Shown here: positions 42,653 to 52,221 of the stretch, one piece after another
How the letters are laid out: each line of letters opens with the position of its first letter
Numbering within the stretch: position 1 is the stretch's first letter
Assembly: GCF_000961795.1 (NCBI RefSeq)
Contig: NZ_LADU01000124.1
Location: forward strand, 1 to 53,342
Length of the DNA: 53,342 bases
Source of the DNA: Hyphomonas sp. BRH_c22
GTDB taxonomy: Bacteria; Pseudomonadota; Alphaproteobacteria; Caulobacterales; Hyphomonadaceae
Direction: 5' to 3'
Translations under genes and position numbers: made by a program
Notes under the pieces: model-generated
Seen by the model: the letters and a program-made list of their open reading frames with translations, nothing else
The model's database searches: none
What the model was told of the DNA's origin: nothing

Positions 42653-45184
42653 ATGCGTCTTGTTGCCTCGCTATTGCTTGCGGTTTTTGCCGTGTTTCCG
42701 GTGGCGTGTGCCGCGCAGCCGAAAGCGGCGGTTGCCGCAGAGGCGCCGGGTGGGGCGGACTGGGCGAGTGCGACAAGGGGGCTGACGCTGAAGGCGGGCT
42801 TTCTTGATCTCTATGTGGACGCCAAGCGCGGGCGCGTGCTGGCGGCGTTTCCGGCGCCGGACGCGGAAGGCGTGTCGCTGCGGGCGATTCATGCATCGTC
42901 GCTGACGGCAGGGCTCGGGTCCAACCCGATTGGCCTCGACCGCGGCTATTTCGATGGCGGGCAGATCCTGGCGTTCCGGCGCATTGGCAAGAAGGTGATC
43001 GCGGAGAAGGAAAACTGGACCTATCGGGCGAGCGCCGACAATGCGCTGGAGCGCAAGGCGGTGCGGGAATCCTTTGCGCGCTCGTTCATCTGGGCCGGGG
43101 AGATCATTTCGGAATCGCCTGAGGGCGCCTTGCTGGTGGACCTGTCGGGCTTCCTGACGCGCGATGCGCTGGATGTGCGCGGCGCGCTGAAGGGCCATGA
43201 CGATGGTGGGGAGTTCTCGATCGCGGAAGACCGGTCGATGCCGGACGTATCGCAGGCGCTGAGCTTTCCCGACAATGCCGAGTTTGATGCCTTCCTGACA
43301 CTGACAAGTGATACGCCGAAATCGCAGGTTGTGGCGACGGCGGCGGACGGACGGGCCTTCACGCTGGTGCAGCACCAGTCGCTGGTGCGCCTGCCGGACG
43401 ATGGTTATCGCCCGCGCATGTTCGATCCGCGCAGCGGGGCGATTGATGTCGGCTTCTATGATTTCTCCGCGCCGCTGTCTGGCAGCGTGCGCCAGTCATT
43501 CGCGCGCCGTTTCCGGCTGGAGAAGCAGGACCCCGCGGCGGCGAGCAGCCCGGCAAAGGCGCCACTGGTTTTCTATGTCGATTCCGGCGCGCCGGAGCAG
43601 ATCCGGCAGGCGCTGATCGAGGGCGCGATGTGGTGGGCCGATGCCTTTGCAGCGGCGGGCTTTCCGGACTCCTATCGCGTGGAGGTGCTGCCGGAAGGCG
43701 CGCACCCGCTGGACGTGCGTTACAACATGATCCAGTGGACGCACCGGCAGACGCGGGGCTGGTCGTATGGCGGCGGCGTGTATGATCCGCGCACGGGCGA
43801 AATGCTGAAGGCTAATGTCATCCTGGGCAGCCAGCGCGTTCGGCAGGATCGGATGATCTTCGAGGGGCTGGCCGGCACGGACAAGACCGGCACCGGCGCG
43901 GCGGATGACCCGGTCGAGCTGTCACTGGCGCGTATCCGCCAGCTGTCTGCACATGAGGTGGGGCATACGCTGGGCTTTGCGCATAATTTTGCGGCTTCCA
44001 GCAATGATCGCGCCTCAGTGATGGATTATCCGGCGCCGCTGGTGACGGCGCGGCGCAATCGCACGCTGGATTTCTCGCAGGCCTATGCGGTGGGCATCGG
44101 GGAATGGGACAAGGCGGCGGCCGCCTGGCTTTATGCGCAGTATCCGGAGGGAAGTGATGGCAAGGCTGAGGGCGAGGCGGTGCTGCTGGCGGCCTATGAA
44201 AGCGGGCTGCGGTTCGTGGATGATGCGCAGGGGCGCAGCGTGGGAACGGCTCACCCGTATGCAAGCGTCTGGGACAATGGCGGCGATCCTGTGGCGACGC
44301 TGAACGAGACCATGCACGTCAGGCAGATTGCGCTCGGCCGGTTCGGGCTTGGCAATATCGGGGCGGGAGAGGGCGTGCCGAAGCTGCGCGAAGTGATCGT
44401 GCCGCTTTACCTTTATCATCGCTACCAGGTGAATGCGGCGGCAAAACTGGTTGGCGGGTATGATTTCCGCTATTCCGTGCGCGGAGATGGCGGCGAGACG
44501 GGCGCGCCGGTACCGGCGGACCGTCAGCGTGCTGCGCTGGCTGCGCTGGTGGCGACGCTCGATCCGGCGGTGCTGGACCTGCCGGACGCGACGCTGAACC
44601 TGCTCAACACGCCGCTGGATGCGTTTTCCGGTTCAGCCTCCGGCGGGGAGTTTTTCCCGGGCGCGACAGGCGCCATGTTCGACCTGGTCACAGCGGCCGA
44701 TACCGCCGCGTCGCAAACGCTGGAAGCGCTGTTGCATCCGTCACGGGCGGCGCGCCTGATCGAGACGCAGCGGCGGGATGCAGGGGCGCTGAGCTATGAA
44801 GACGTGCTGGCCAGCGTGGAGGCGGTGGTGTTCGCCGCACCGGCCACGCCGCGGCAGGGTGATATCCTGCGCCGGGAGCAGGTGCGCTATGCCTCGCTGC
44901 TGATCGACCTGGCGGCGAATGGCGGGGCGACGCCGGAAGTGGCCGCGCGGACGAATGCCTATCTCGGCGCACTTGGCGGGCGCATCGCCGTGAAGGGGCA
45001 GGGCGCTGATGCCGCAACGCGCGGCGATATCATCCGGCGCATCACGGCTCATCTGAGCCAGCCTGCCGCGCCAGCCTCTCCGGCTGTGCCGGTAACCGAC
45101 GTGCCGCCCGGCAGCCCGATTGGCTCGGACATGGGCGAGTCATGCTGGCATTGTGATACGGTGGTCGCGGCGCCGAGGCGCTAG
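42653..45184 (+). CDS. Large secreted zinc metalloprotease (DUF5117/DUF5118-like)
   Basis: The 843-residue protein has a signal peptide (VASLLLAVFAVFPVACA, lipobox-like Cys) and a central zinc site HEVGHTLGFAH: His434, Glu435, His438 and His444. Large regions before and after match the layout of the DUF5117-type family (PLVFYVDSGAPEQIRQAL, VRYNMIQWTHRQ, GGVYDPRTGEMLKANV). The tail has a Cys pair (GESCWHCD). It should be an extracytoplasmic peptidase. The ATG at 42653 has CGGAGAG; the longer frame is unsupported. It converges with the PilZ gene over repeat copy 2. Confidence 0.88.
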   Translation: MRLVASLLLAVFAVFPVACAAQPKAAVAAEAPGGADWASATRGLTLKAGFLDLYVDAKRGRVLAAFPAPDAEGVSLRAIHASSLTAGLGSNPIGLDRGYFDGGQILAFRRIGKKVIAEKENWTYRASADNALERKAVRESFARSFIWAGEIISESPEGALLVDLSGFLTRDALDVRGALKGHDDGGEFSIAEDRSMPDVSQALSFPDNAEFDAFLTLTSDTPKSQVVATAADGRAFTLVQHQSLVRLPDDGYRPRMFDPRSGAIDVGFYDFSAPLSGSVRQSFARRFRLEKQDPAAASSPAKAPLVFYVDSGAPEQIRQALIEGAMWWADAFAAAGFPDSYRVEVLPEGAHPLDVRYNMIQWTHRQTRGWSYGGGVYDPRTGEMLKANVILGSQRVRQDRMIFEGLAGTDKTGTGAADDPVELSLARIRQLSAHEVGHTLGFAHNFAASSNDRASVMDYPAPLVTARRNRTLDFSQAYAVGIGEWDKAAAAWLYAQYPEGSDGKAEGEAVLLAAYESGLRFVDDAQGRSVGTAHPYASVWDNGGDPVATLNETMHVRQIALGRFGLGNIGAGEGVPKLREVIVPLYLYHRYQVNAAAKLVGGYDFRYSVRGDGGETGAPVPADRQRAALAALVATLDPAVLDLPDATLNLLNTPLDAFSGSASGGEFFPGATGAMFDLVTAADTAASQTLEALLHPSRAARLIETQRRDAGALSYEDVLASVEAVVFAAPATPRQGDILRREQVRYASLLIDLAANGGATPEVAARTNAYLGALGGRIAVKGQGADAATRGDIIRRITAHLSQPAAPASPAVPVTDVPPGSPIGSDMGESCWHCDTVVAAPRR

Positions 45185-45225
45185 GCGGCGCCTGATGCGC
45201 CTGCTGGCCCGGCGTTTTGGGAGCG

Positions 45226-45325
45226 CTCATCCTGAGCGAAGTCGAAGCACGGGCGCGGGCGGGGAGGGGGTGCGCCGCCTCCTTCATCCTTCGACTTCGC
45301 TCAGGATGAGTACGGTGTGTGGGGC
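45226..45325. repeat. Palindromic dispersed repeat, copy 2 (perfect arms)
   Basis: Arms at 45226-45246 and 45290-45310 are exactly complementary over 21 bases. The loop is GC-rich (CGGGCGCGGGCGGGGAGGG near its middle). It is the most intact of the three copies and lies between two convergent genes, where it could end transcription. Compared with copy 1, arms, loop start and tail are closely alike. Confidence 0.8.
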
Positions 45326-45346
45326 GAGGGTTTTTGGCGGGTCTGG

Positions 45347-45601
45347 CTAGTCGATCTTGAATTCGACGCCGATTTCGCGGCCGCTTTGCCAGCGGCGGAT
45401 GCAGGTGCGGGGGCGTTTGAACTGGGGCATGTGCATGACGAACTGCTCGGGAAGGGTGGTGCCTTCCGGTGTCACGATGCGCGCACCGCCGGGGGATACG
45501 TCGCGAATTTCGCAGGCCAGACGCTTGAAGAGGCCGAGCCGGATCATGCCGTTCTCTGTCAGGCTGGTGCGGCTTCCCCTGCGATTCATGGTCGTATTCA
45601 T
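45347..45601 (-). CDS. Small PilZ-like domain protein
   Basis: The 84-residue protein reads CEIRDVSPGGARIVTPEG, the D/NxSxxG part of PilZ domains, and ends REIGVEFKID as PilZ domains do. The usual RxxxR motif at the start could be met by RRGSR near residues 7-11. PilZ proteins bind c-di-GMP. The ATG at 45601 has GAGAGGAT upstream; the longer frame to 45877 overlaps the next gene's start region. It is divergent from the hydrolase gene. Confidence 0.75.
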   Translation of the reverse strand: MNTTMNRRGSRTSLTENGMIRLGLFKRLACEIRDVSPGGARIVTPEGTTLPEQFVMHMPQFKRPRTCIRRWQSGREIGVEFKID

Positions 45602-45734
45602 CGTCGATCCTCTCGGACGCAACGGTAAGCGATTGTGCGTCCAGAAGGTAAGATGACAGAAACTGGTAAACGGATATTGCTGTGATAAGTGCAGTTTTGA
45701 AGCATTCGAAAAAGAAACGAAAAAGGACGCGCCG

Positions 45735-46796
45735 ATGACTGAAGATGTTCGGATCACCGCCCGGAAACGACTGGGGCGTATTACGCTGACGCGGCCCGCA
45801 GCCCTGCATGCGCTGAATGCCCCGATGTGTGAGAGCATCCTGTCGGCGCTGGAGCGGTGGGCGGGCGATCCGACCATTCATCTCGTCATGATCGAGCATG
45901 AGGAAGGTACGCGGGGCTTCTGCGCGGGCGGGGACATTCGCATGCTGGCCGAAAGCGGGGCGGGCGATGCAAGTGAGGCGCGGGCCTTCTTCAATGTGGA
46001 ATACAGGATGAACGCGGCGCTGGAGGCGTTTCCCAAGCCCGTGCTGGCGATCATGGACGGGGTGACGATGGGCGGCGGCGTGGGCCTGTCAGTGCATGGA
46101 TCGCACAGTGTGGCGACCGAGCGGACCGTGTTTGCCATGCCGGAAACGGGGATTGGCCTGTTCCCGGACGTCGGCGGGGGCTGGTTCCTGCCGCGCCTGT
46201 CCGGCGCGCTGGGCACATGGCTGGCGCTGACAGGGGCGCGGCTGAAGGGCGCGGACGTGGCGGCGGCGCGTGTGGCGACGCATTTCATGCCGTCCGAGCT
46301 GGTGCCCAACCTGAAGAAGCAGATCGAAGGGGCCGATTTCTCGGTCGATGCCGCCGATCTGCTGAACGAGATCCTGCGCGCCGTGAGCCATGCGGTGCCG
46401 GCGGGGAGTTTCGAGGCGCACCGGGAGATCCTCGACCGCTGCTTCGCGCCGGACACGGCTGAAGGGATCATCGCCGCGCTCGAGGCCGATGGCAGCGACT
46501 GGGCGGGCGAACAGGTGGCTGTGTTGCGCACCAAGTCTCCCGAGACCGTGAAAGTGGCCTTGCGCCAGTTGCGCGAAGGGGGGCGGCTGGAGCGTTTCGA
46601 GGACAATATGCGGATGGAATACCGGATCGGGTGGCGCAAGGTGCAGAGCGCGGACTTCCTGGAAGGTGTGCGGGCGGTGATCGTGGACAAGGACAATGCG
46701 CCGAAATGGTCGCCCGCGCGCCTTGAGGATGTGACGGAGGTCGACGTTGCGCGCTATTTCGAGCCCCTTGGCGCGGACGAACTTCAATTCGATTGA
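45735..46796 (+). CDS. Enoyl-CoA hydratase/isomerase family; 3-hydroxyisobutyryl-CoA hydrolase-like
   Basis: The 353-residue protein is longer than common crotonases and matches the HIBCH type. GFCAGGDIRML and the oxyanion part MGGGVGLSVHGSH are present, and the catalytic acidic pair Glu137/Asp145 (MPETGIGLFPDVGGG) keeps the spacing of eight seen in 3-hydroxyisobutyryl-CoA hydrolase. It would hydrolyse this CoA ester in valine breakdown. The ATG has AAAAGGA about nine bases upstream. It is about 4 kb from the isobutyryl-CoA-dehydrogenase-like gene, in the same direction. Confidence 0.88.
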   Translation: MTEDVRITARKRLGRITLTRPAALHALNAPMCESILSALERWAGDPTIHLVMIEHEEGTRGFCAGGDIRMLAESGAGDASEARAFFNVEYRMNAALEAFPKPVLAIMDGVTMGGGVGLSVHGSHSVATERTVFAMPETGIGLFPDVGGGWFLPRLSGALGTWLALTGARLKGADVAAARVATHFMPSELVPNLKKQIEGADFSVDAADLLNEILRAVSHAVPAGSFEAHREILDRCFAPDTAEGIIAALEADGSDWAGEQVAVLRTKSPETVKVALRQLREGGRLERFEDNMRMEYRIGWRKVQSADFLEGVRAVIVDKDNAPKWSPARLEDVTEVDVARYFEPLGADELQFD

Positions 46797-46856
46797 GACT
46801 GGACAAGCCGTTTGCAATTCGGCCAGAAACCCCTTGGGCAGCTGAGGGAGACAAGC

Positions 46857-47567
46857 ATGCGCGGAGAGGTTCTGAAATCCGATGGCCCGGATGGGGCCGG
46901 CCTGATCCTGGGTGAAGATGGCATGCGCTATCAGTTCTCGCAGGTGCAGGTGCGCAATGGCGCCGTGCTGCAACCGGGCCGGACGGTGGATTTCGTCGGC
47001 ATGGGTGAAGAGGCGCGCGACATCTATGCGCTGGGGGCGGCAGCCGCACCGGCGCAGCCTGCGCCCGCCCAGCCGGCCTATGCGGGCGCGGCGCCGATGA
47101 TGCCGACGGCGAGCTATGCGGCAGCGGTACCGCTGAAGGGTGACGGGCTGTGGACCTATTTCACGCGGGCCCTGACAAAGAACTATTTCCAGTTCAACGG
47201 GCGTGCCCGCCGGTCTGAGTATTGGGGCTATACGCTTTTCGTCATCCTGACCTTTATCGTGGCCCTGGTCGTTGACGGGATCCTGAGCGTCGCGTTCTAC
47301 GGGACGACCGAATATGGGGATCCCCAGTTCATTCCGATCCTGACGATACTGTTCGGGCTCTACCAGATCATCCCGTCCATCGCTATCACCGTGCGGCGCC
47401 TGCACGACCAGGACCTGAGCGGCTGGCTGTACCTGATCAGTTTCGTTCCCTATGTCGGTGGCTTGATCCTGCTCGTCTTCATGATCCTGGACAGCAAGCC
47501 CGCGCCGAACAAGCATGGGCCCAGCCCCAAGTATATGGGCGTAACGACGGCCGATACTTTCGCCTAG
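46857..47567 (+). CDS. DUF805 membrane protein with OB/cold-shock-like N-terminus
   Basis: The 236-residue protein starts with about 60 residues (MRGEVLKSDGPDGAGLI, YQFSQVQVRNG, TVDFVG) that look like a cold-shock or OB-type beta barrel. After an Ala/Pro linker comes DUF805: YFQFNGRARRSEYWGY and then four membrane helices with RRLHDQDLSGW. DUF805 proteins are of unknown function. The ATG at 46857 has GAGGGAG upstream. It follows the CoA hydrolase by 60 bases in the same direction. The promoter of the MarR gene is downstream. Confidence 0.82.
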   Translation: MRGEVLKSDGPDGAGLILGEDGMRYQFSQVQVRNGAVLQPGRTVDFVGMGEEARDIYALGAAAAPAQPAPAQPAYAGAAPMMPTASYAAAVPLKGDGLWTYFTRALTKNYFQFNGRARRSEYWGYTLFVILTFIVALVVDGILSVAFYGTTEYGDPQFIPILTILFGLYQIIPSIAITVRRLHDQDLSGWLYLISFVPYVGGLILLVFMILDSKPAPNKHGPSPKYMGVTTADTFA

Positions 47568-47685
47568 TTCTGCCGCGCGTCCAAGTTTACCAAGTATTCA
47601 CCATGCATTGATGGCCGCCCCCACACGCGGGGCGACCAAAATTCGCGTGCAGGGCGTAAAACTGGCGTGATTTGGCGGTAAAACA

Positions 47686-47703
47686 CGTTACGCGGCAGTA
47701 ACG
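47686..47703. promoter_or_regulatory. Palindrome in the promoter region of the MarR gene
   Basis: CGTTAC at 47686-47691 and GTAACG at 47698-47703 are exact inverted repeats with a six-base gap. The 259-base gene-free stretch 47568-47826 around it is AT-rich, with GGTTAATG and GTTAAC further on. It may be the operator of the MarR protein or another regulator. A promoter in this stretch is likely but the exact hexamers are unclear. Confidence 0.4.
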
Positions 47704-47826
47704 GTTAATGCATTTGACCATTTGTTAACATTCTACACTTGAAGCGGGAGCATGATTATCAAATAATTAGGATTGATCGCGTAAATCTACTCAAACTACA
47801 ACAAAAGTTGAGTGATGGTGGAAGTA

Positions 47827-48321
47827 ATGATGATCTCCGATATGCAGGAAACTGCACCCCTTTCCGTTGGCGAGTCTTTTCTCAAGTCTCTGTCCCTTCT
47901 TGAACAGGCGCATCGCCGTCTTCACGACGTCGTCAAGGACGACCTCGAGCGCGGTGGTGAACGGTCGCTGACCGGCGTCCAGGCCCTGCTGATCTACGAG
48001 ATTGGCGATGACGAAGCGCCCGCTTCGGTCCTGCGGGCCCGCGGTGCCTTTGCCGGCACGAGCCTGTCCTACAACGTCAAGAAACTGCAGGAGGGCGGCT
48101 ACCTGATCCAGACCCGCTCTGAAGACGACAAGCGTACTGTGACGCTGCGCCTGACCGAGCGTGGCCTCAAGGTGCGCGACCGTGTCGCCAACCTGTTCGA
48201 AAAGCAGGCAACGGCCCTTGAGCCAACGGCGAGTGTTCGCCACGACGACCTGTCGCAACTGAACAAGACCATTTCGCGCCTCGAGCGCTTCTGGTCCGAC
48301 CAGATCCGCTTTCGCCTCTAA
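47827..48321 (+). CDS. MarR-family winged-helix regulator
   Basis: The 164-residue protein has a helix-turn-helix with a wing: LRARGAFAGTSLSYNVKKLQ is the recognition part, and QTRSEDDKRTVTLRLTERG is the wing (D-R-R-like DDKRT). The long helices at both ends form a dimer. The ATG at 47827 has GGTGG upstream; a GTG at 47812 in frame is also possible. It has a terminator directly after it and so is its own transcript. The target is unknown. Confidence 0.85.
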   Translation: MMISDMQETAPLSVGESFLKSLSLLEQAHRRLHDVVKDDLERGGERSLTGVQALLIYEIGDDEAPASVLRARGAFAGTSLSYNVKKLQEGGYLIQTRSEDDKRTVTLRLTERGLKVRDRVANLFEKQATALEPTASVRHDDLSQLNKTISRLERFWSDQIRFRL

Positions 48322-48350
48322 GCGGACAACGCGATCATTCGCGTCCCCTG

Positions 48351-48385
48351 AAAAGCCCTCGCCACCCTGGCGGGGGCTTTCTTTT
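48351..48385 (+). terminator. Intrinsic terminator after MarR gene
   Basis: AAAGCCC-TCGCCA pairs with TGGCG-GGGGCTTT around CCC, and CTTTT follows. It begins 30 bases after the MarR stop. The stem is GC-rich and the T-run short but adequate. Confidence 0.8.
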
Positions 48386-48465
48386 GGGCGAAAGCCGGTG
48401 ATGGCGCTTGACCTCAACCGAGGTTGAGGCGGGATAGGTCACGCTCCACACATCAGGGAGCAGAC

Positions 48466-48864
48466 ATGACAGTTGAAGACGCCACGATCCGGATTGCCCG
48501 GCCCACCGATAATCTTGATGCCCTGTTGCCCTTCTATCGCGACGGGCTGGGCTTTGAAGTCCTTTACGCGTTTCGCGGGCATGGTGATTTCGATGGCATC
48601 ATGCTCGGCCATCCGGGCGCGCCGTATCATCTCGAGTTCACAAGGGCGCATGGTCATGCGGCCGGACGCGCGCCTACCGAGGACAATCTGCTGCTCTTTT
48701 ACCTGCCGGAGCCTGAGCGGTTCGATGCGGCCGTGCAGCGCATGCGTGGGGCGGGGTTCAGCCCGGTGCGCGCCTTCAATGCCTATTGGGACGTGAAGGG
48801 GGTCACATTCGAGGATCCTGACGGCTATCGCATCGTGCTGCAGAACGCGGCCTGGGACGTCTGA
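48466..48864 (+). CDS. VOC-family (glyoxalase-like) protein
   Basis: The 132-residue protein is one VOC module: TIRIARPTDNLDALLPFYRD at the start, YHLEFTRAHGH in the middle and FEDPDGYRIVLQ at the end. The latter is the typical C-terminal strand with a metal-site-like position. It might be a glyoxalase, a fosfomycin-type thiol transferase or a binding protein. The ATG at 48466 has AGGGAG upstream. The stop is 68 bases before the outer-membrane-like gene. Confidence 0.85.
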   Translation: MTVEDATIRIARPTDNLDALLPFYRDGLGFEVLYAFRGHGDFDGIMLGHPGAPYHLEFTRAHGHAAGRAPTEDNLLLFYLPEPERFDAAVQRMRGAGFSPVRAFNAYWDVKGVTFEDPDGYRIVLQNAAWDV

Positions 48865-48931
48865 TGCAGCGATTTCCGTCGGCGCCAGAATCTTCTGGGC
48901 GATCGCGGATCTTTCCCTTAGGTTTTCAACC

Positions 48932-49624
48932 ATGCGGGGATTGGGGGCTGTTCTTGTTGGCGCGCTTGTCGTGGCCATACCGGCCGAGGCCGGGCCATGG
49001 GCGCGTGATGCCGGCGGCTTCTATGTGCGCGGCCTCGTCTCGGCGGAAACGCTGGGCGGACTGGATGGCATGCGGGCCGATACCTATGGCGAATACGGGC
49101 TGACCGACCGCCTGACGCTGACGGGCAAGACCGAGGCGGTTTTCTATGAAGACAGTATCGGGGCGATCGACCGGCAGTCCTATCGCGTGTCGCTGCGGCG
49201 CCAGCTCTGGTCGCGCAAGGGATTCACGTTTGGCGCCGAGGCGGGGGCCGTCTATGGCAACGCGATTGCCGGCACGTTCGGCTGCGATGAATGGGGCGGT
49301 GAGGCGCGGGTCAGCGGCGGCTATTCAGGCGTGCGCAAGTCGCTGGGATTCTATCTGTTCAGCGACGTCGCGCTGATCAGCCATCAGGATGGATGCCTGC
49401 GCCGCAGGGCGGAATTCGGCTATGGTGCTGACGTGTCCGACCCGATATTCGTGACCCAGCAGGTCTGGCTGGAGCGCAGCAATGACAGCGCCGACTTGAA
49501 CAAGTTCGAGAGCCAGGTCGGCTATCATTTCGGGCATTTCGACGTATCGGTCGGATACCGCGAGGAATTTGGCGGGATCTATGAGGAGAATGCCTACCTC
49601 ATCGCGCTGGCGACGCGCCGCTAG
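48932..49624 (+). CDS. Predicted outer-membrane beta-barrel protein
   Basis: The 230-residue protein has a signal peptide (GAVLVGALVVAIPAEA, cleavage near 20). Then come alternating amphipathic strands rich in Tyr, Gly and Arg (YGEYGLTDRLTLTGKTEAVF, YRVSLRRQLW, FTFGAEAGAVYG, FDVSVGYREEFGG), which look like an outer-membrane beta barrel of ten or so strands. A family is not recognised. Two Cys residues could pair. It converges with the cytochrome c gene, and both stops lie within one CTAG. Confidence 0.65.
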   Translation: MRGLGAVLVGALVVAIPAEAGPWARDAGGFYVRGLVSAETLGGLDGMRADTYGEYGLTDRLTLTGKTEAVFYEDSIGAIDRQSYRVSLRRQLWSRKGFTFGAEAGAVYGNAIAGTFGCDEWGGEARVSGGYSGVRKSLGFYLFSDVALISHQDGCLRRRAEFGYGADVSDPIFVTQQVWLERSNDSADLNKFESQVGYHFGHFDVSVGYREEFGGIYEENAYLIALATRR

Positions 49625-50202
49625 GGCGCGGGCGTCTCTTCCGTTTCCGGGGCTTCATAGCCGGTTTCCAGCATAAGGTAGGCGATCAGGGCAAGCCGGT
49701 CTTCAGGCCTGCGCACGCCGGCAAAGCTCATCCGGTTGCCCGGCAGGAATGCGCGCGGATTGGCCAGCCATTCATCGAGATGGCCCGGCTCCCAGATGAA
49801 GTCGGCTTCCATCAGCGCGTCAGAATAGACAAAGCCTTCCAGCGTGCCGATTTCGCGGCCAAACAGGCCGTGCAGGTTGGGGCCGACCAGGTTGCCGGCG
49901 CCCTCGGCAGTGAGATGGCAGGAGACGCACAGCTTGAACGTGCGCTTGCCGAGCGCGTAGTCCGCGGTGTTGTAAGGGGCCGGGAGGCTGGCGAACTCGG
50001 CGTTCGGTTCGCCGACTGGTGCAGCAGCGGGCGTGGCGACTGGATCCGCGACAGGCGTTGCGGCAGGGGCGGGCGCCGCTTCTGTCGCCGGCGTGGTGGC
50101 TGCAGGTGTGCTCTGAGTTTCGGCCTCTGTGCCCGAACCGCCACAAGCGGTCAGGAAGGCAATGACGGAAAACGCGGCGGCTGACTTGAGCAGTGGCGGC
50201 AT
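49621..50202 (-). CDS. Class I cytochrome c, predicted lipoprotein
   Basis: The 193-residue protein has a lipobox (FLTAC, Cys20), then an Ala/Pro/Thr-rich spacer of about 50 residues, and a cytochrome c domain. The heme site is CVSCH (Cys92-His96), with [10 protein letters not shown] after it, and Met158 in PGNRMSFAG is the axial ligand. This is like membrane-bound cytochrome c2/cy. It would carry electrons at the periplasmic face to an oxidase. It is divergent from mutL. Confidence 0.9.
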   Translation of the reverse strand: MPPLLKSAAAFSVIAFLTACGGSGTEAETQSTPAATTPATEAAPAPAATPVADPVATPAAAPVGEPNAEFASLPAPYNTADYALGKRTFKLCVSCHLTAEGAGNLVGPNLHGLFGREIGTLEGFVYSDALMEADFIWEPGHLDEWLANPRAFLPGNRMSFAGVRRPEDRLALIAYLMLETGYEAPETEETPAP

Positions 50203-50340
50203 GACGCAAGAATCCTTTTCAAACGGGTCTCAGCCCATTGTGTGCCTTCGCCGGGACCGTTGCAACCGTCCGGGCTCGCGACACATTGCACGACTGATGC
50301 TGCCCGCGACAAAGCCTGCGGGCTGGTCTACTATTGTTCC

Positions 50341-52203
50341 ATGCCTGATTCCGTTCGCCCGAAGCCCCAGATCCGCCGGTTGCCGCCCGATGTGGTCAAC
50401 CGCATCGCGGCTGGCGAAGTGGTGGAGCGCCCTGCCGCCGCCGTGAAGGAACTGGTCGAGAACGCGCTCGATGCCGGGGCGGCGCGTGTGGCAATTGCCA
50501 TTGAAGAGGGCGGCCTGAAGCGCATCACCATCGAGGATGACGGATGCGGCATGTCGGCTGACGACCTTCTGGTGGCGCTGGAGCGGCATGCGACGTCCAA
50601 GCTGTCGCCGGGCGCAGACGGGCGGGTCGACCTGTTGAACATCCACACGATGGGGTTCCGGGGAGAGGCCCTGCCATCGATCGCATCGGTCAGCCGGATG
50701 ACGCTGACCTCGCGGGCGGCGGGAGAAGATGCGGCCGACGTGTTCGTCGAGGCGGGGCGGATCGAGGGGCCGCGGCCGGCCGCCTTCACCGGGCGGGGCG
50801 AGACGGGCACGCGGATCGAGGTGCGCGACCTGTTCCATGCCACGCCGGCGCGGCTGAAATTCATGAAGGGCGAACGGGCGGAGACGATGGCCGTGTCCGA
50901 TGTCGTCAAGCGGCTGGCCATGGCCAACCCCACTGTGGCGTTCAGCCTGGAAAGCAATGGGCGCAGCCTGTTCCGCCATGCGGCCGAACCGGAGGGCGAA
51001 GACGGGCAGCTGGCGCGCCTTGGCGCGATCATGGGGCGCGACTTCCGCGACAATGCCGTGGCGATTGATGCCGAACGCGAGGGGGTGCGGCTGACCGGGT
51101 TTGCCGGCCTGCCGACGCTCAATCGCGGCAATGCCCAGATGCAGTTCATGTTCGTCAATGGCCGCCCGGTGAAGGACCGGATGCTGAACGGGGTCATCCG
51201 CGCGGCCTATCAGGACTTCCTGGCGCGAGACCGGCACCCGATGGCGGCCCTGTTCGTGGATCTCGACCCGGAATATGTCGATGCGAACGTGCACCCGGCG
51301 AAGACGGAAGTGCGTTTCCGCGATGCGGGGAATGTACGGGGATTGATGATCGGCGCGCTGCGCCATTCGCTGGCGGCGGCGGGGCACCGGGCCTCGACGA
51401 CCGTGGCTGGGTTTGCGCTTGGCCGGGCAAGGCCGGAGGCGCCGATGCCGACGGGTGCGCTGTTCCAGTCGCGGGCAGGGTCCGGCGGAGGGCATGTTGC
51501 GCCCATCCAGCGGGCCGAAACGTATGAGCGCAGGGGCCATGCCGAAGCGCCGTCGGAGCCTTATGACTATAGCGATGCCCCCACGGCGCGGGTGGAATAC
51601 GTGCCGGATGCGCCGCAGGCGGACTTTCCGCTTGGCGTGGCGCGGGCGCAGCTGCACGAAACCTATATCGTGTCGCAGACGGCCGATGGTATCGTGATCG
51701 TTGACCAGCATGCGGCGCATGAGCGGCTGGTCTATGAGGACATGAAGCGCCAGATGGCGGCGGGCGGCGTGAAGCGGCAGGCGCTGCTGATACCGGATGT
51801 CGTGGAGCTGACCGAGGACGAGGCGGCGCGCGTGCTTGAGCGGGCAGGCGAGCTGGCCGAGCTGGGGCTGGAGATTGAAGCGTTTGGCGCTGGCGCGGTA
51901 TGCGTGCGGGCGACGCCGGCCCTGTTCGGCGAGATGGATGCCATTGGCCTGATCCGCGACCTGGCGGATGACTTTGCGGAGTATGATGCCGGGCTGGCGC
52001 TGAAGGAGCGGTTCGAGGAAGTCATGGGCAACATGGCGTGCCGCGGATCGGTGCGGGCCGGACGGCGCCTGACGGGTGAGGAGATGAACGCGCTGCTGCG
52101 CCAGATGGAGGCGACGCCGCATTCCGGCCAGTGCAATCACGGGCGCCCGACCTATGTGGAGCTCAAGCTGGCGGACGTTGAGCGCCTGTTCGGGCGGCGC
52201 TGA
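50341..52203 (+). CDS. mutL: DNA mismatch repair protein MutL
   Basis: The 620-residue protein has a GHKL ATPase N-terminus: [20 protein letters not shown], then DDGCGM, HATSKLS and [12 protein letters not shown]. The C-terminal domain contains [12 protein letters not shown] (Asp455 onward), the endonuclease motif DQHA(x)2E(x)4E, and GQCNHGRPT at the end. It should thus nick DNA itself, as in organisms lacking MutH. The ATG at 50341 fits the family N-terminus; there is no strong ribosome site, and the longer frame from 50242 is not protein-like. The next gene follows after 18 bases. Confidence 0.97.
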   Translation: MPDSVRPKPQIRRLPPDVVNRIAAGEVVERPAAAVKELVENALDAGAARVAIAIEEGGLKRITIEDDGCGMSADDLLVALERHATSKLSPGADGRVDLLNIHTMGFRGEALPSIASVSRMTLTSRAAGEDAADVFVEAGRIEGPRPAAFTGRGETGTRIEVRDLFHATPARLKFMKGERAETMAVSDVVKRLAMANPTVAFSLESNGRSLFRHAAEPEGEDGQLARLGAIMGRDFRDNAVAIDAEREGVRLTGFAGLPTLNRGNAQMQFMFVNGRPVKDRMLNGVIRAAYQDFLARDRHPMAALFVDLDPEYVDANVHPAKTEVRFRDAGNVRGLMIGALRHSLAAAGHRASTTVAGFALGRARPEAPMPTGALFQSRAGSGGGHVAPIQRAETYERRGHAEAPSEPYDYSDAPTARVEYVPDAPQADFPLGVARAQLHETYIVSQTADGIVIVDQHAAHERLVYEDMKRQMAAGGVKRQALLIPDVVELTEDEAARVLERAGELAELGLEIEAFGAGAVCVRATPALFGEMDAIGLIRDLADDFAEYDAGLALKERFEEVMGNMACRGSVRAGRRLTGEEMNALLRQMEATPHSGQCNHGRPTYVELKLADVERLFGRR

Positions 52204-52221
52204 ACCGGGGGGGAGGGTGAC

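Noticed and set aside
46089..47516. A 475-codon minus-strand frame across the CoA hydrolase and DUF805 genes
   Set aside because: Both plus-strand genes have clear families and ribosome sites; this frame has neither.
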